From Diphasiastrum complanatum (lineage: Eukaryota > Streptophyta > Lycopodiopsida > Lycopodiales > Lycopodiaceae): DNA of 64,000 bases. Below are positions 47,416-59,242 of this stretch, one piece after another; position 1 is the first letter of the stretch; each line of letters begins with the position of its first letter. The notes under the pieces were generated by a model. The model searched no databases, had not been told where the DNA came from, and saw only the letters and a program-made list of their open reading frames with translations. Location of the stretch: contig CM055101.1 of NCBI GenBank assembly GCA_029204225.1, forward strand, positions 34,601,683 through 34,665,682, given 5' to 3'. The position numbers and the translations under genes are program-made.

Positions 47416-49180
47416 ATGGATACCCAAGGGAAAGCCAGTCCCATCATGGACAAACTTGATGGATCCAATTACCATCTGTGAAAATTTAATATGAAAACTA
47501 TGCTAATGGCTAAGGAGTTGTATGATGTTGTCACAAGTGCAGAGGCAAGACCCAAAGTAGACGACGCTGCAATATCCCGATGAAAGTTGACGAATGGCAA
47601 AGCCTTCATGCTAATCATTCTCAACCTCTCAAATACACAAATTGGCCATGTGTCTGAAGCTCAAACCTCCAAGGAAGTCTGGGATGTCTTGAGCACCCTG
47701 TATGAAGTGCACGATGTAGCTTCCAAGCTACATATTAGGAGAAAATTCTTCTCTCTCAAGATGACAAATGTGATTCCCTACAGAATCACATCAACTAGTT
47801 CAAGGACCTGCTATCACAAATGGCTACTGTTGGATCTCTTATAGATGATGAACATGTACTAATGACACTACTTTCAAGCTTGCCAATATCGTATGATAAC
47901 TAGGCGATGATGATTATCACACATCTAGAGTTGACTCTATCACGAGTCATTATGATGCTGCTATAGGAAGAGACAAGAAAGAACGAACCCTCCAGTTTCT
48001 CTATTGTTGACTCTCACGCCTTGTACACAAACAAAAGTTTGAGCAAGCAGAAGAAGAGAGGTTCAAAGCCATAGAACCTGAATCAGAAGCCGACACAGAA
48101 TCGTGACAAGTAGTCGAAGCCGTCAACAGAGAAGAAGCTATTCTGCAGATACTGCATATGAACCAACCAAGAGATTCAAGCATTAGAGAAAATTTGAGCA
48201 CAAAAGGGGCCTTTCAAAAAGATACCTTTTATTTTTTTTCTCAAAATTTTCTTCCACATGGTCCAATCAAAATACTCAAATTTGAAATCTACGTAAAGTA
48301 GCTCCTTCAAATTGACTTTCATTTCTTTTTAAAAGAAATGTAATTTTGCGTCGGGGGCAACCCGTAAATTAGCCATATTATTTGTAGTATAGAATGCAAC
48401 TCAGCAAAAAAAAAAAAAACAGTGTAACTTTTGAACGACAACTCGGATTGAGACGATTACAGTGCCATTGAAAGCCTCAACGAGAGCTTTTCAATGACAC
48501 ACAACATAACCCAGTTCCGAGCTACAGTGAATAAGTTATGGCCAGTCAAAGTTTTGGTCGGTCAACACTTGGTCAACCCAATATTTCTTTCAAGCGCAGT
48601 TGACCGGAAGAAGTTATGGCCAATCAAAGTTTTGGTCGGTCAACACTTGGTCAACCCGATATCTCTTTCAAGCATATTTGACCGGTCAACTACGCTTGAA
48701 AGAGATATCGGGTTGACCAAGTGTTGACCGACCAAAACTTTGACTGGCCATAACTTCTTCACCGTAGCTCAGGATTGGGTCATGTTGGGTGCTGTTGAAA
48801 AGCTCTCATTGAGGGCTTTCTAATGGCACTGTAATGGTCTCAATTCGAGTTGCCATAGACTATACTACCCACATAATAGCTAATCATCAAAGACTGTGTG
48901 GGCAAGACTGCGGGCAGAAAAAGATTTTATTTTAGTATTTTACATTGCCAAAAAATTGTCATCCTACGTGGCAATCCTTATAGGGCCCTTTCCAAGTCCA
49001 AATTTTCTCTAATGATTGCCGCATCCTACAAGCTAAGAACACCAACAAAGGGCAATCGAATCAGATGGCAAATGCAGCTACAGATGCATCTATGTCAAAT
49101 CTAGAAGCAGATCACAATGCATTCATGACAAGCCATCAAGAAGCATCAGATGACAGCTCCTAGTTTCTTGAGTTTGGAGC
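47416..49180 (+). pseudogene. Copia gag pseudogene with foldback insertion
   Basis: ATG at 47416 begins MDTQGKASPIMDKLDGSNYH, typical copia gag. An internal TGA follows. The frame continues with QIGHVSEAQTSKEVWDVLST to about 47770 and a zinc-knuckle-like FCRYC near 48141. A foldback repeat (about 48350-48930) then interrupts it. Gag-like sequence resumes (NAATDASMSNLEADHNAFM) up to the protease. Confidence 0.75.
48350..48930. repeat. Foldback (long-TIR) repeat in copia gag
   Basis: The left arm contains two tandem 78-base units (from 48533 and 48611). The right arm inverts the second: 48610-48675 pairs with 48694-48758 around the palindrome TTGACCGGTCAA. Inverted similarity extends outward to roughly 48350 and 48930 (GTAGTATAG, GCAACTC, AGTGCCATT-GAAAGC). 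No coding capacity. Confidence 0.8.
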
Positions 49181-51717
49181 CACTCAACATATGACTAGCC
49201 ACATCGGCTGTTTTGAATCCTATACGCCTTATAGTACCAAGAAGTTTGTTCACCTGGGCAACAATAACACCCAAACTATTAGAGGTGAAGGTACAATAAG
49301 ATTAAGCTTTGCAAACGATCAATCCAAACTACTCTCAATTGTCTTTCATGTACCAAATCTTTTTACAAATTTGCTCTTTGTAAGTAGAATTACATATTTA
49401 GGACACAAAGTAGAATTTGAATCAGATCAATGTAAAGTAGTCGATAGGATAGACAAGATCCTAGCACTCAAAAAGAGACATGGATACTTGTACAAATTAA
49501 GTCATTGCTTTTTTGTCTCTAATCATGCTCTAAATACTTCTATAGAAATCAATAAAAATTTACTTTGGCATTATAGACTTGGTCATTGATATCATTCTTT
49601 TGTACAACACATGTCCAAGAAATCCATTGTTCTTGATCTCGACTTTCTAGATAGGAAAGTCGAATTACCTATCTGTCAAGATTGCTTAGTCGAGAAATAT
49701 GCCAGGAAACCATTTAGATCAAGTGATCAACATTTTGCTAGAAAATTATTAGATATTGTACATACAGACATTTGTGGCCCAATGCAAAATCCTTCATTAA
49801 AGGATGCAAAGTATTTTATCACTTTTATTGATAAATTTTTAACAGGGACGATGGTGTACTTCATCAAGAAGAAATCAGAAGCTTTCAACTACTTCAAAAT
49901 CTTCAAGGAGCATGCCAGAGCTAAGGCATTGAATAATAGTTTATCACTCCCTATTCGCCTCAGTCAAATGGCTCAGCTGAGAGGAAGAACCATACCCTGG
50001 TCGAGTATGCCAAATGCATGCTGGCACGCGTATCTTTTCCAAAGAGCTTCGTTGTTTCCATTGCAACTTATATCCAAAATAGATGTTCGACTAAGGCCCT
50101 CTCAAGCAAAACACCCCATGAGGTTTGGATAGGATCTAAGCCTTTATTGAAGAACCTATGAGTATTCGGTTGCATCGCCTACGCACAAATCCTAAAGGAG
50201 ACCATGAAGAAATTTGACTTCCAAAGTCTAAAGACCATCCTGATTGATTACACCTCCTCCGACAATACCTATAAGCTGTACAACCCTGATAGCTAGCAAA
50301 TTTTATTCAACAAGGATACAGTATTTATCGAGGAAATTTAGTCCATCGACTTCAAAGGCAAAGGTAAAGTTCCATGCAGACCTTCAACACCTGCCACTAA
50401 CACAAAAATTCGAGCCTCATGCTCCATCGTGCCGATAGTCGACCAACTACTCGACAACGAATCAGAGAAAGACATTGTTGTTACTCAGCAACAACCCGAC
50501 CAAGGAATGGATAATCAGCCAATGCGACCTCCAAGAAGATCGAACCGACTGCGCACACAGCCCACAAGGTATATTCCTGAGCTTGTCTGTCTTTTAATGA
50601 AGGAAACGACTACAATCAAAGAGGCACTTAGCCAATCAGACTCCGATCTCTGGAAAGAAACAATGGAAAGAGAGTATTTTTCTCTGATAAAAAATTAGAA
50701 ATGGTCATTGATCTACCTGCCGACAATACTTTTATCGATTACAAATGGGTCTTTAAGATCAAATACAAAGCTGACAAGAGTATTTGACCAAAGAAAGGTC
50801 TGACTAGTAGCCAGAGAATTTTCTCGGATCCCAAACATTGAATGAGACCTTCAGTCTAGTAGTTAAACATTCATCAATTCGAGTTCTCTTATCTTTTGTT
50901 GTTGCGGACGATCTTGAAGTACATCAACTCGATGTAAAGACAGCTTATCTGAATCACTCACCAATGGATCCACAGGCCTGTGACTGTTGAAGGACCAATG
51001 TCCTCAAACAAGACAGAAAAAAGAGCAAATGAGAGAGTATCCATATCAGTCAATACTCGGCTCTCTCATGTATGCAATGGTCTATAAAAGACCTAACATT
51101 GCTTTAATAGTTATCTCATAAAGCTAATTCATGGCTAATCTTGAAATCATACATTAGAAGGCTCTTATCACAGTCACAAGGTACATTCGAGCTACAACGG
51201 ACCTGTGCATTTGATAAGGAGAAGTCGACAATGACAATCTTCATCAGCTAAGTGGATATTTAGATGCAAGTTGGGGAGGAGATGTAGATACTCATAAATC
51301 CACATCTGGATTTACATTCTTCTTCAACAACGGTTCTATCTCCTAGAACAGTCATAAGCAAACCTCTATCGTTCTCTCATCCACAGAAGCAGAATACATT
51401 TTTGTTTATCAAGCTATTAAAGAGACAATTTGGTAATTTGAATCACTACACTCCTACAATTATGTATTGTGATAATCAGAGTGCCATTGTCTCTTTGGCC
51501 AATCCTAGATTTTACTCTAGGAGTAAGCACATTGATATTTGATATCACTATGTAAGGAGTGAAATTCTCGACAAAGAAATAAGTTTAACGTACTGTCAGA
51601 CGCAAAACATGATTGCAAATGTGTTTACCAAGGCTTTGAGCATTGATGCACACAAAAAAATTTGTGCATTGCTTAGTCTAAAGATCAAGGCATTTACAGA
51701 TCTAGATTAAGATGGGG
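49155..51717 (+). pseudogene. Copia pol pseudogene, RT active site deleted
   Basis: Protease motif FLEFGATQHMTS (LDSGAT expected). Integrase: LLWHYRLGH, CQDCLVEKYARKPF, then IVHTDICGPM and ITFIDKF near 49756-49840, followed by a deletion that removes the ITDRGxEF part and joins to LSQMAQLRGRTIPW. RT N-terminus: LWKETMEREYFSL, DYKWVFKIKYKAD (50730-50775), LEVHQLDVKTAYLN (50911-50952). The next sequence is already the post-RT segment (YQSILGSLMYAM), so YVDD is absent. RNase H: DNQSAIVSL near 51474, SRSKHIDI near 51517, then NVFTKALSID. The polypurine tract AAGATGGGG precedes 51718. Confidence 0.88.
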
Positions 51718-52676
51718 TGTTGGATTTATTTCCTCTACTCTCCTAAATCTCATTTTAATCTAGTTCCATTCATATTGCTACAATTTTATATGCATTGTCG
51801 CACATTCTGTAGAAATACTCTATTATCGAAGACATGAAAGAGAATGGCAGTCCGACTTGTCGAAGTCACCTAACTTATCGGGGAAGCCCGACTTGGCTAA
51901 CTTATCGGGGAGTCCAAATCATCGACTCAACCGACTTATCGGGGATCATCCTGACAGCGACACGATTGACTCCGAATAGTTGAATCTTTCTCAGGCCCAC
52001 TTCTTGTACTATGCAACTACTTGGACAATGATAGCAGTAGCCACGATCTATTCCAGACGACACAAACAGCTCCATGCCACCTTCTTGTACATACATCTGC
52101 ACAATTGTAAATTGTATATAGTTGATCATTGTAATCAATTAAGCATGCATGTTAATGTCAATGTAAGATGATTATATAGATGCTCGAGCGGCCACAGATG
52201 CCGAGATGCCAGATTATCAGAGACAGGCTTAGTAGATGCTTTCAAATATTGATTCTTCCTTTTTAGACTAATTGTCAGAATAAGCTCATACCTGTTATAG
52301 ATTGTAGTTAGCCTTGTGAGCACGCAATTTCATCTACTATTGATTTGTGCTCATTATCATCTGACTTATAATTCTATATATGCAATCTGAATAAATTACT
52401 AGCTAGACTTTTGCATTTAGATTTTGTTGGTGTTGCATGCTTTCCGCTTTCTGTCTGACTCTCTTATTGCTTTGTTTGATTGTCTACTCTTCCATTTCTG
52501 CAAACAACCACACTATCAAGCTCTTCTATTTTGTGTTCACCTACTGTTGTTGTAGTGCATGCATTGAGGGAATTAGTTGACCATTGCTTTCACGCAGTAG
52601 TAGAATCATTCTGATCCGATTGTTCGGCTCAATTCATTCGATCCACAAATTCTTACCTTATCCATCATTCCCGACA
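51718..52676 (+). repeat. 3' LTR of copia element
   Basis: 959 bases, TGTTGG to CCGACA, flanked by ATCTG. It holds degenerate tandem copies of CCGACTTATCGGGG (51857-51945). Confidence 0.9.
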
Positions 52677-52681
52677 ATCTG

Positions 52682-53447
52682 TTGCTACTATAATGTATCT
52701 ACCTTGAGTACCTCATGCCAAAAGATGAATAGGACAAACATAGTCAAATCCCCATTTCTCAAATGGTACGTGTGTTAAAACTGGATGTAATGGCTCATAA
52801 TTCTATTTCGTAAAACGACGTGCATGTTGAAAAACATCACATGATTGAGTATACTTTTTAGTATCTTTATGGAGCATAGGCCACCATCATCCTGATTGTA
52901 TAATCTTATGAATAGTAATATCAGCTGAAAAATGATTTTCTCCATTTTCATCATATGACAACATGACTAAATCAGGTATTTCATGTGGTAAAACACATCT
53001 CTAAAGAATATCATCAACTCCTCGTTCATACAACTATCCATCGATCAATTGATAAGTTTGTGTTTTTACAATCAATTTTTGTTTTTGAACTTTGGACAAT
53101 GATTCATTAAGTTGACCCATCCTCAAATATTCAACAATGTCTGCTGTCCATTCAAGTAATGCTTCAACATAAAATAATGTAGCATCTAGTAATTCGTCAT
53201 CAACTTATGTATTAACTGGTGTTGTATGTGTTAACTAGTGTATTGACTTATGTACCAATTGGTGTTGTCTGTATTCTTGAAACATCATCAACAAGATAAT
53301 GTTGTTTGCCCTTTTGAACCACAACTTGAGAATCAAACTTAGATAGTAAAAGTAACCATCTTGCAATGCATCTTGTATTACATGTCTTGTTTACTAAATA
53401 AGATGTTTAGCAAAAGCTAATAATCCGTATAAAATGAAAAATGTATT
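52682..53447 (-). pseudogene. Gypsy RNase H end, zinc finger and integrase start
   Basis: Minus-strand reading: FYTDY-LLL-ILFSKQDM, IARWLLLLSKFDSQVVVQKG, HYLVDDVSRI (end of RNase H), EWTADIVEYLRMGQLNESL (linker), then LPHEIPDLVMLSYDENGENH and CDVFQHARRF (zinc-finger region), and PFEKWGFDYVCPIHLLA with YIIVATD, the first catalytic Asp of the integrase. Numerous stops. The left end at 52682 abuts the copia target duplication and the right end at 53447 abuts the gag-only LTR element. Confidence 0.88.
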
Positions 53448-53452
53448 GCCAT
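53448..53452. other. Target-site duplication GCCAT (left)
   Basis: GCCAT here and at 63226-63230 flank the gag-only LTR element. Confidence 0.85.
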
Positions 53453-55468
53453 TGATAGGGGAAATTCGTGACGGGGGATTGGTCTCGCCAAAAAGCCCTA
53501 CAGGGGAAGGGCTCACACTGCCCTTACGTGAGTGATTGAGGGATACCGCTTCCAATCCTGAGGGCTGTCCAAACCACCCCGTACTCCCTAGCTGATGAGG
53601 GTTTTCCATGCCCCCAGAGGCCTTTGGAGGATCCAAGAAGTATACCTTATGTGAAAGAGGCAAACCAGGTGCCTCAAAGAAATCCCCAAGTCATGAGCCC
53701 ATCTTCCCTTTTTCCAATAAATCCCCCATATTTGTCATGATTGGCATAGTAAGCATCTCCCAGCTTGCATTATTTGAGGTTACAATCATCCTCCCACATG
53801 TCTGTGATGTTCCCAGCTAAGCAGGAGGATATGGAAAAGCAAACTTGTTTGATCCTTTACAAACCAACACTTTTGCAACCAAGAAATCATTTGTCTAAAG
53901 GCAGCAGCACTGAGCTCCCTACACAGGGATAGCTGCGAGGCTCGCCAGGGATAGTGGGATACTTCCTCAGAACAGTGTTGGTGAAATAATTCAACAGAAT
54001 AGAGTCACTTCTTGAAGCCCTCGTTGTCTCCTCCAGTTTGCATTAGAGTGCCATTTAGAAGAAATGCTCCTGAACTCCACCAGGTGCCTGTGAAGATGAA
54101 TAGAGGGCAGGCAGTGTTGCTGGCAATGTCGAAGAGAATAGAATGGGCCGAGCAGTCGTCTAGATCTTTGGGGTTGTCTCAACAGACCCCGTTAGTGAGG
54201 TTCATCTCCGATGGGCTGATGTTAGGTCTGTCCAGGAAGATGACAATGTTGAAATGTGTGAGTAACGCAGCAAAACATACGGAAAATTGGAGACGGATAG
54301 ATCAGTGATGATCAAAACCACGCTCATTCCACGAACAAAAATAAATGCTAATCGCACTCTCTCCTCCTCCTTCACCATCCTCTTTCATAAGCAAGAATTG
54401 AACCCTCTCACACTCTCTCAAACAGTGGGTTTTCACGTGAATTTTCACGTGAAGCCTTCCACATCCCTCTACTAGCTTCATATAAAACAAAAATTCTCAC
54501 ACCATCTCTCAACCTTCCACGTGAATACGAAAACAAAAGCTGTCCCTCAACCTTTTCTTTTTCTTGGACCCCAATCTCAAGGAAGACCACTCCCTTTTTA
54601 TTTTTATAGAGGTCACCCAAAGTTCCCCCTTCATAATGCCATATTTTCATTTTTCAAGCCTTTCATGAAAAGTGTACTCTCTTGTAGATGGCTCTTGTGA
54701 TTTGATTACAAGTGGTACTTTTTTTCTTTTGGAAAAGATGGATGGGGATCATGGATACAAGAGTACCACATGTGTGAGACACTTTTTTCTTTTGCACTTC
54801 TTGGTGGTGTAAGTGGTAAGTACCTTACTTCATTACTCTTCTTAATTGGGTAGTCCTCATTGCTACTTGTGGTCAACTCCTATCACTTTTAGGTAGGGTA
54901 TTTTTGCTAAGCCCTTTTGGACTCCACTTGTATTTTCTTTTGCGTGTCCATGGCCCATGGCTTAAGCTGTCAAGGTGATTTGTTTGTCAGTGTGCGCCTC
55001 GACTTGCACCGGGACTTGCCTATAGTTTTGTCACAGTTTCCTTGACCTTGTCCCATAATTTCTGACCATTTGTTGCGAGTTGATTTTTCTCTTTGTCAGT
55101 TTTTTCTGTGTATCGTTACTGGCAAGCACTCATGACTTGGGGTTTCTTCAAGGCAACCGGTCCCCTGAAAAACACAGTAGGCAATTTTTGTATTAATAGA
55201 AAGTAACGGAGTACATTGGAAAATTTGCTTGGCCATGCCGGCTAGTATAATCAGGCCAATTCTAGGGCCGTAAACTATTCTATGGGCCATTTCTAAGGCC
55301 TCAAAATTTGCTCTAGCCACATTTTGGGCAGGCTGGGACCCCTATCTATAGGCAATTGTGTGCCGATTTTACCATTAGTAGCCGGGATTTACATGCCGGT
55401 TTTTGTACAAAATTGTGAAAATTGCTTTAAACAGAGCTTGATTTTTCGTGCAAAAATATCGGTTAACA
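53453..55468 (-). repeat. 3' LTR of gag-only element (shorter copy)
   Basis: 2016 bases. Aligns with the right LTR except for two absent blocks, matching 60146-60966 and about 61608-62032 of the right copy. Plus-strand ends TGATAGGGG and GGTTAACA. Confidence 0.85.
53880..54255 (-). pseudogene. Glyoxal-oxidase-like gene fragment in left LTR
   Basis: On the minus strand: VIFLDRPNISPSEMNLTNGVC, NPKDLDDCSAHSILFDI, then LFIFTGTW-SS and NGTLMQTGGDNEGF, matching the N-terminal part of plant glyoxal oxidase/galactose-oxidase-like proteins. Reading on in another frame gives the later segment that in a full protein lies much farther along. Same structure as the right LTR copy, with different substitutions. 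Confidence 0.75.
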
Positions 55469-55488
55469 TTGGCGACTTCACTGGAGAG
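55469..55488 (+). other. Second primer-site-like sequence, plus strand
   Basis: TTGGCGACTTCACTGGAGAG begins exactly after the left LTR. It resembles the TGGCGACTCCACTGGGGA leader seen in many plant gypsy elements. In the minus orientation this is where a polypurine tract is expected, and none is apparent. Confidence 0.5.
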
Positions 55489-56699
55489 TGTGATCCCCAC
55501 ACGAACGAACTCAGAATGCTCTTGGTGGTAAATCAAGTATAGTGGGCTTAGCACGCTTGCTGGGTGATGCTAATCACAAGGAAATTGCTCTCTTCCCAAA
55601 GCTCATTGGTTGAGCCCTTAGGATCCATCTGCAACTGGTTGGCCTTCACTACAACATCTTCAAATAAGCTGGTGACTTCATACCTGCATTAAAACCCACC
55701 CGTGACCTATATGGCAAATGCTTCCAGACCCATCAAATTTAAAGGAATGCCCATTTTTTAGACCCATGCATGGAGGGATATGCAAATGCACTTCTCAGTG
55801 TTATTGGTGGGATGACATGGATGTAGGTCACCAGTAGTGTGTCTAATATTGTGTGATTGATGTGTGTACATGCATCACAAATCTACCAATTACAATGAGA
55901 TGCGATTGATCAGATTTAGACTTATGAAGACTTTTAACATGTAATCTCTATTTCTGATATGCATCGCTAGGAGATCTATGAAGACTAGATTGTACACTAC
56001 CCATCAAGAATTTTCACACATATTGATGACTAGAGTTGCACTTGTAATACCATTGTGTCTCTCAAACAAGAATTCTTGATCAAAATGGATCTACACGAAA
56101 ATATCAAGTGTAGGGAGATCTAGCTGCAAATATTGGGGAGAAAGATATCGAACCTCTCAAATGGGTATGGATTCGATCTGGAGTAAGCATCATCAAACTT
56201 TTTTTTTTTTTTTTTTCAGTGCTTTTCCATTGGGCAATGGAGTCGCTCCCCTCCCCACTACAATGTTTTCATTCCCGAATCTTTCCTCTCTAACCCCCCA
56301 TATGCTTCTATATCTATCAACCATATGCCCGCCACAACAATGCGTAATGCCCTATGCAACTTAGAGTATATGCGGAGTGCATGGATATGAATGCATTAGA
56401 ACAACCTTGCAATCAATTGGTCCAATCACACTGTGACTATATGATGCAAGTGCAATGGTGGTGGGTGCAAATGATTTTGACTCCTGGATCATCTGATACC
56501 TACACTTCAACAAGTGTTAGTGCATACAACAACTTTTTCTTTTTTCTTTTTTCATAACATACAGAATGGAAAAGAAATTCACCAAACAACAACATTAGCA
56601 AAGCAGAAAAATGAACAAATGAAAATAAAACGCAACTTCCTATTTTCCCTTTATCCCCTAGGTAAAATCAAGGATAAGGGTGGATTTCCATCATGTTGC
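55489..56699. other. Interior of gag-only element, no coding seen
   Basis: No pol domain on either strand. Minus-strand YEVTSLFEDVVVKANQLQ near 55630-55690, after an acceptor-like TTTTAATGCAG, might be an exon-like scrap. A T16 tract lies near 56202. Confidence 0.4.
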
Positions 56700-57185
56700 C
56701 TACCCAACATCAATTTTGTTATTTGGGTATTCACTTTCTACCTTAGGTCTATCATGATGTATAAACTTGGGGGCTAAAAAGCTTATGTCTCTCAATTGAC
56801 GTATGTGATTCTGACGTATATATGGTAAAAATGAGGGATTCATACATGTAGCTTGGAATATTCTTTCGGCCACATCATAGATTTCATCACCTTTGGTCCT
56901 ATCCATGGGTGGGGTATTTCTTACTCTACCTTTAAATCTAGACTCAGGATCTTCATCTTCAACTTCAGAATCATAGCCCGTCATGTCATCCACCCAATAG
57001 AGTGTATCAACTAGCATCTCTTGGGTTCCTTGGGTAGGGTTTTGGTACTCAGTCTCACTATTGTGTATCAACGTACTCATGCTCACTATGGTCACGTGAT
57101 CATTGAATAGGTCATGTTCATTATCGAAAGTCATGGAATTTGGATCGGTATTCATAGGGTCGGTGGTTCTTCTATTTCCTCCCAA
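56700..57185 (-). CDS. Unknown ORF of gag-only element
   Basis: Open frame of 161 codons, acidic, with GYDSEVEDEDPESRFKG and FQATCMNPSFLPYIRQNH. No family recognised. It follows the next ORF in the same direction, with a gap of about 120 bases. The start codon is not established. It may be a degraded post-protease segment of a gypsy polyprotein; confidence that it is expressed is low. Confidence 0.35.
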   Translation of the reverse strand: MGGNRRTTDPMNTDPNSMTFDNEHDLFNDHVTIVSMSTLIHNSETEYQNPTQGTQEMLVDTLYWVDDMTGYDSEVEDEDPESRFKGRVRNTPPMDRTKGDEIYDVAERIFQATCMNPSFLPYIRQNHIRQLRDISFLAPKFIHHDRPKVESEYPNNKIDVG

Positions 57186-57305
57186 TTTGAGCTACCATTT
57201 CTGTTGTCCTCATCTGGAGGTACAATTTCAATTTACTGGCCACTTTTTATTAACATTGAAGCTGGCACACCACAAGTCGGAGGCTCAGCTCTTTGTACTG
57301 AAAAA

Positions 57306-58226
57306 TTACATAACTTGAAAATATATCTTTGTCTGGGAAAAGCGTAGATTTGATATCGCTTTCGTAAAACCCGAGAACCTTATCAACTGGTGACAGAGGC
57401 CTTTCTTTGAAATGTTCGCCCCTTTCACTTCTGACTTTCGACTTTGGAACTCCCTAAATATTGCTAGTATTGCCTCCTCAGACTTAGTGGACTTCCCAAG
57501 ACTCACCTGCCAATCACTCTCTTCCATCCACTCTTCTCTAGGGGGGTCTATTCGTAACTCACTTTGGGTTATCTTCAGTACGCCCGCCCTAGTCTCTCTA
57601 GGTATTAGTGTGCTTTCTGAGTGTGTCGGGGGCCTCTTGTCATTGGTCTCATCTTGTCTATCCTGAGGGATTACTTTGAGGTTTGTAGGTGATAAATCTT
57701 TATCAGCCTCATGTTGAATATCGTAATAATTTAGCTCACCATTGGGTGGAACCGACTTATAATTTCCAGGTTGGTTTAGCTTTTGAAGAACAGATGACCC
57801 TATCCGTTGTTTGACTTTCTTTCTCATCGGCAGGGGTAGTCTAAGCAACTGCCACAAAGTTACTTCTATGTTCAGATCATTTGAAATTTTTGGTAGGCCT
57901 ACACGTCCTACGCTACTACTTAAACACACCCCTTTCCCAGGGTGGTGTATTTTTGCTTTGGTTCTTGTGGCTCTAGGCGATAGCCAGGAGTTGGCGATTT
58001 TCTTTTCCAAGAAGATCCGAGGAGGTAGTTTCCCAATCATTTTTTCCCAGATACTTTTGTTAGCAGATTTATAATCAATGATGTTTCTGGGTTGCACAAG
58101 TGGAGTGACCTTGGTTAGAGCCCTCAAGACAATTTTTTCTAAAGGCGTTGTAACTGATGGTTGTCCCTGGGGAATAACTCTCTTGTTGTGGGTTTCTACC
58201 CCCACTCTCTTCTTGGTTTTGTTCAT
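57306..58226 (-). CDS. Unknown basic ORF of gag-only element (pre-protease-like)
   Basis: Open frame of 306 codons, basic at its N-terminus and polar later. VTLWQLLRLPLPMRKKVKQR loosely resembles the segment that joins gag to protease in Tat-type gypsy polyproteins (family recall, weak). No protease active site follows. It begins 32 bases after the second nucleocapsid-like frame ends, so the two may once have been one reading frame. Confidence 0.45.
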   Translation of the reverse strand: MNKTKKRVGVETHNKRVIPQGQPSVTTPLEKIVLRALTKVTPLVQPRNIIDYKSANKSIWEKMIGKLPPRIFLEKKIANSWLSPRATRTKAKIHHPGKGVCLSSSVGRVGLPKISNDLNIEVTLWQLLRLPLPMRKKVKQRIGSSVLQKLNQPGNYKSVPPNGELNYYDIQHEADKDLSPTNLKVIPQDRQDETNDKRPPTHSESTLIPRETRAGVLKITQSELRIDPPREEWMEESDWQVSLGKSTKSEEAILAIFREFQSRKSEVKGANISKKGLCHQLIRFSGFTKAISNLRFSQTKIYFQVM

Positions 58227-58257
58227 CCCTCTTTGAAGGGGTATCGCTAGGCATTTT

Positions 58258-58785
58258 CTAAGGGCGTTGCATAGTTTTGTTTGTATTTTGAATTTTGGGG
58301 TCCACGGGGCTAGGCATGAGAGTGCATGTATCTAGATTTTTCATCTGCCCCTGACATTTTTGTCCTAAACGACCATCATTTTGGTAATAACTGTAGATCA
58401 TGTTTGGACAATCCTGACTAAGATGAGTCCCTTGACAATGTTGGCAACTTGGTGGTGTAGGTATGTCTAATGGGGTATGTTGTTGGCATTTTAGAATGTT
58501 TATGTTCGAAGCAAGTGTAGAGATTTTTTCGTTCATAGTACCCAGATAGTTTGCCAATATTTCTCTCATGTCCTCCAAGTTTGACTTGGGTCTCGTATGC
58601 TCATGCCCCATGTCCATTGGTACATGGCCTATTTGGGAAATTGGTTGCACTGGGAGTCTATCTGGACTTCTTTGCGGATAACTGATGGACTTGTCTTCTG
58701 CAACTTGACAAGGTTCAACACTTACTAGTGTAGTGGATGCAAAAGCATAGTAGGGGTGTCTTCCTGCACTAGAACGGTTTTCCAC
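58258..58785 (-). pseudogene. Gag C-terminal/nucleocapsid-like frame, copy 2
   Basis: Contains MREILANYLGTMNEKISTLA then a first knuckle CQHCQGTHLSQDC that is intact. The second knuckle is broken (YSYYQNDGRLGQKC, lacking its first two cysteines). Clearly related to the frame at 59243-59593 through the N-E-S-LA-I-KCQ and CQG-HL-C-P pattern. Confidence 0.65.
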
Positions 58786-58840
58786 ATGATGTTATTGTGG
58801 TTTAGACTACTCACGGTAGGCTTATGATGGCCGAACTTAG

Positions 58841-59119
58841 TCAGGAAAAGTCTATGAAAAGTATCGATGTCGTGGATGGTCCCTCATTGCAAGTTATGAT
58901 ACCAACGTCTGCGACCCCGATCAAGGTAGTTGTGAAAAACATCATCTCATGATGTGGGTCCATTATGTGGTTTATAAAGCATGCTGCCCAAAAAGCATCA
59001 ATGTGTTCCTCGGCACTCTCAGAGAGAGTCCCATGGAACTCTGGTGTAGATCCACTTAGTGTGGGTAGTGCGCCCATGATCGGGGGCACCATGATTGGTT
59101 CTGTGGGACGTCTTGCCAT
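58841..59119 (-). pseudogene. Gag N-terminal (capsid-like) frame
   Basis: MARRPTEPIMVPPIMGALPT, then FHGTLSESAEEHIDAFWAAC and HHEMMFFTTTLIGVA: the start of a plant gypsy gag. It lies between the two nucleocapsid-like frames in the same direction. The frame breaks at 58841. Confidence 0.65.
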
Positions 59120-59242
59120 GGTACCTACTCGAGTGATTCCAAAAAGTACCCTAATTGGCCCTGTGCAATCGATCTATCCTACCGCATCTTAGCTATTCTT
59201 ATAGGTCTAATCCTACTATCTACTTAGTTGAATCGCTTCTGA

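Larger units (their letters stand above)
47051..52676 (+). mobile_element. Ty1/copia element inserted in gypsy integrase
   Basis: ATCTG is duplicated at 47046-47050 and 52677-52681, and the interrupted integrase reads on across it. A complete 3' LTR (51718-52676) starts TGTTGGATTT and ends CCCGACA. The 5' LTR begins with the same TGTTGGATTT but diverges after about 230 bases. Coding sequence runs gag, protease, integrase, RT, RNase H with large deletions. A separate foldback repeat (48350-48930) sits in gag. The element is inactive. Confidence 0.92.

Noticed and set aside
54012-54308. Plus-strand open frame with a protein-like appearance, repeated at 61361-61708
   Set aside because: It is the antisense shadow of the glyoxal-oxidase-like fragment; the minus strand carries the recognisable motifs.
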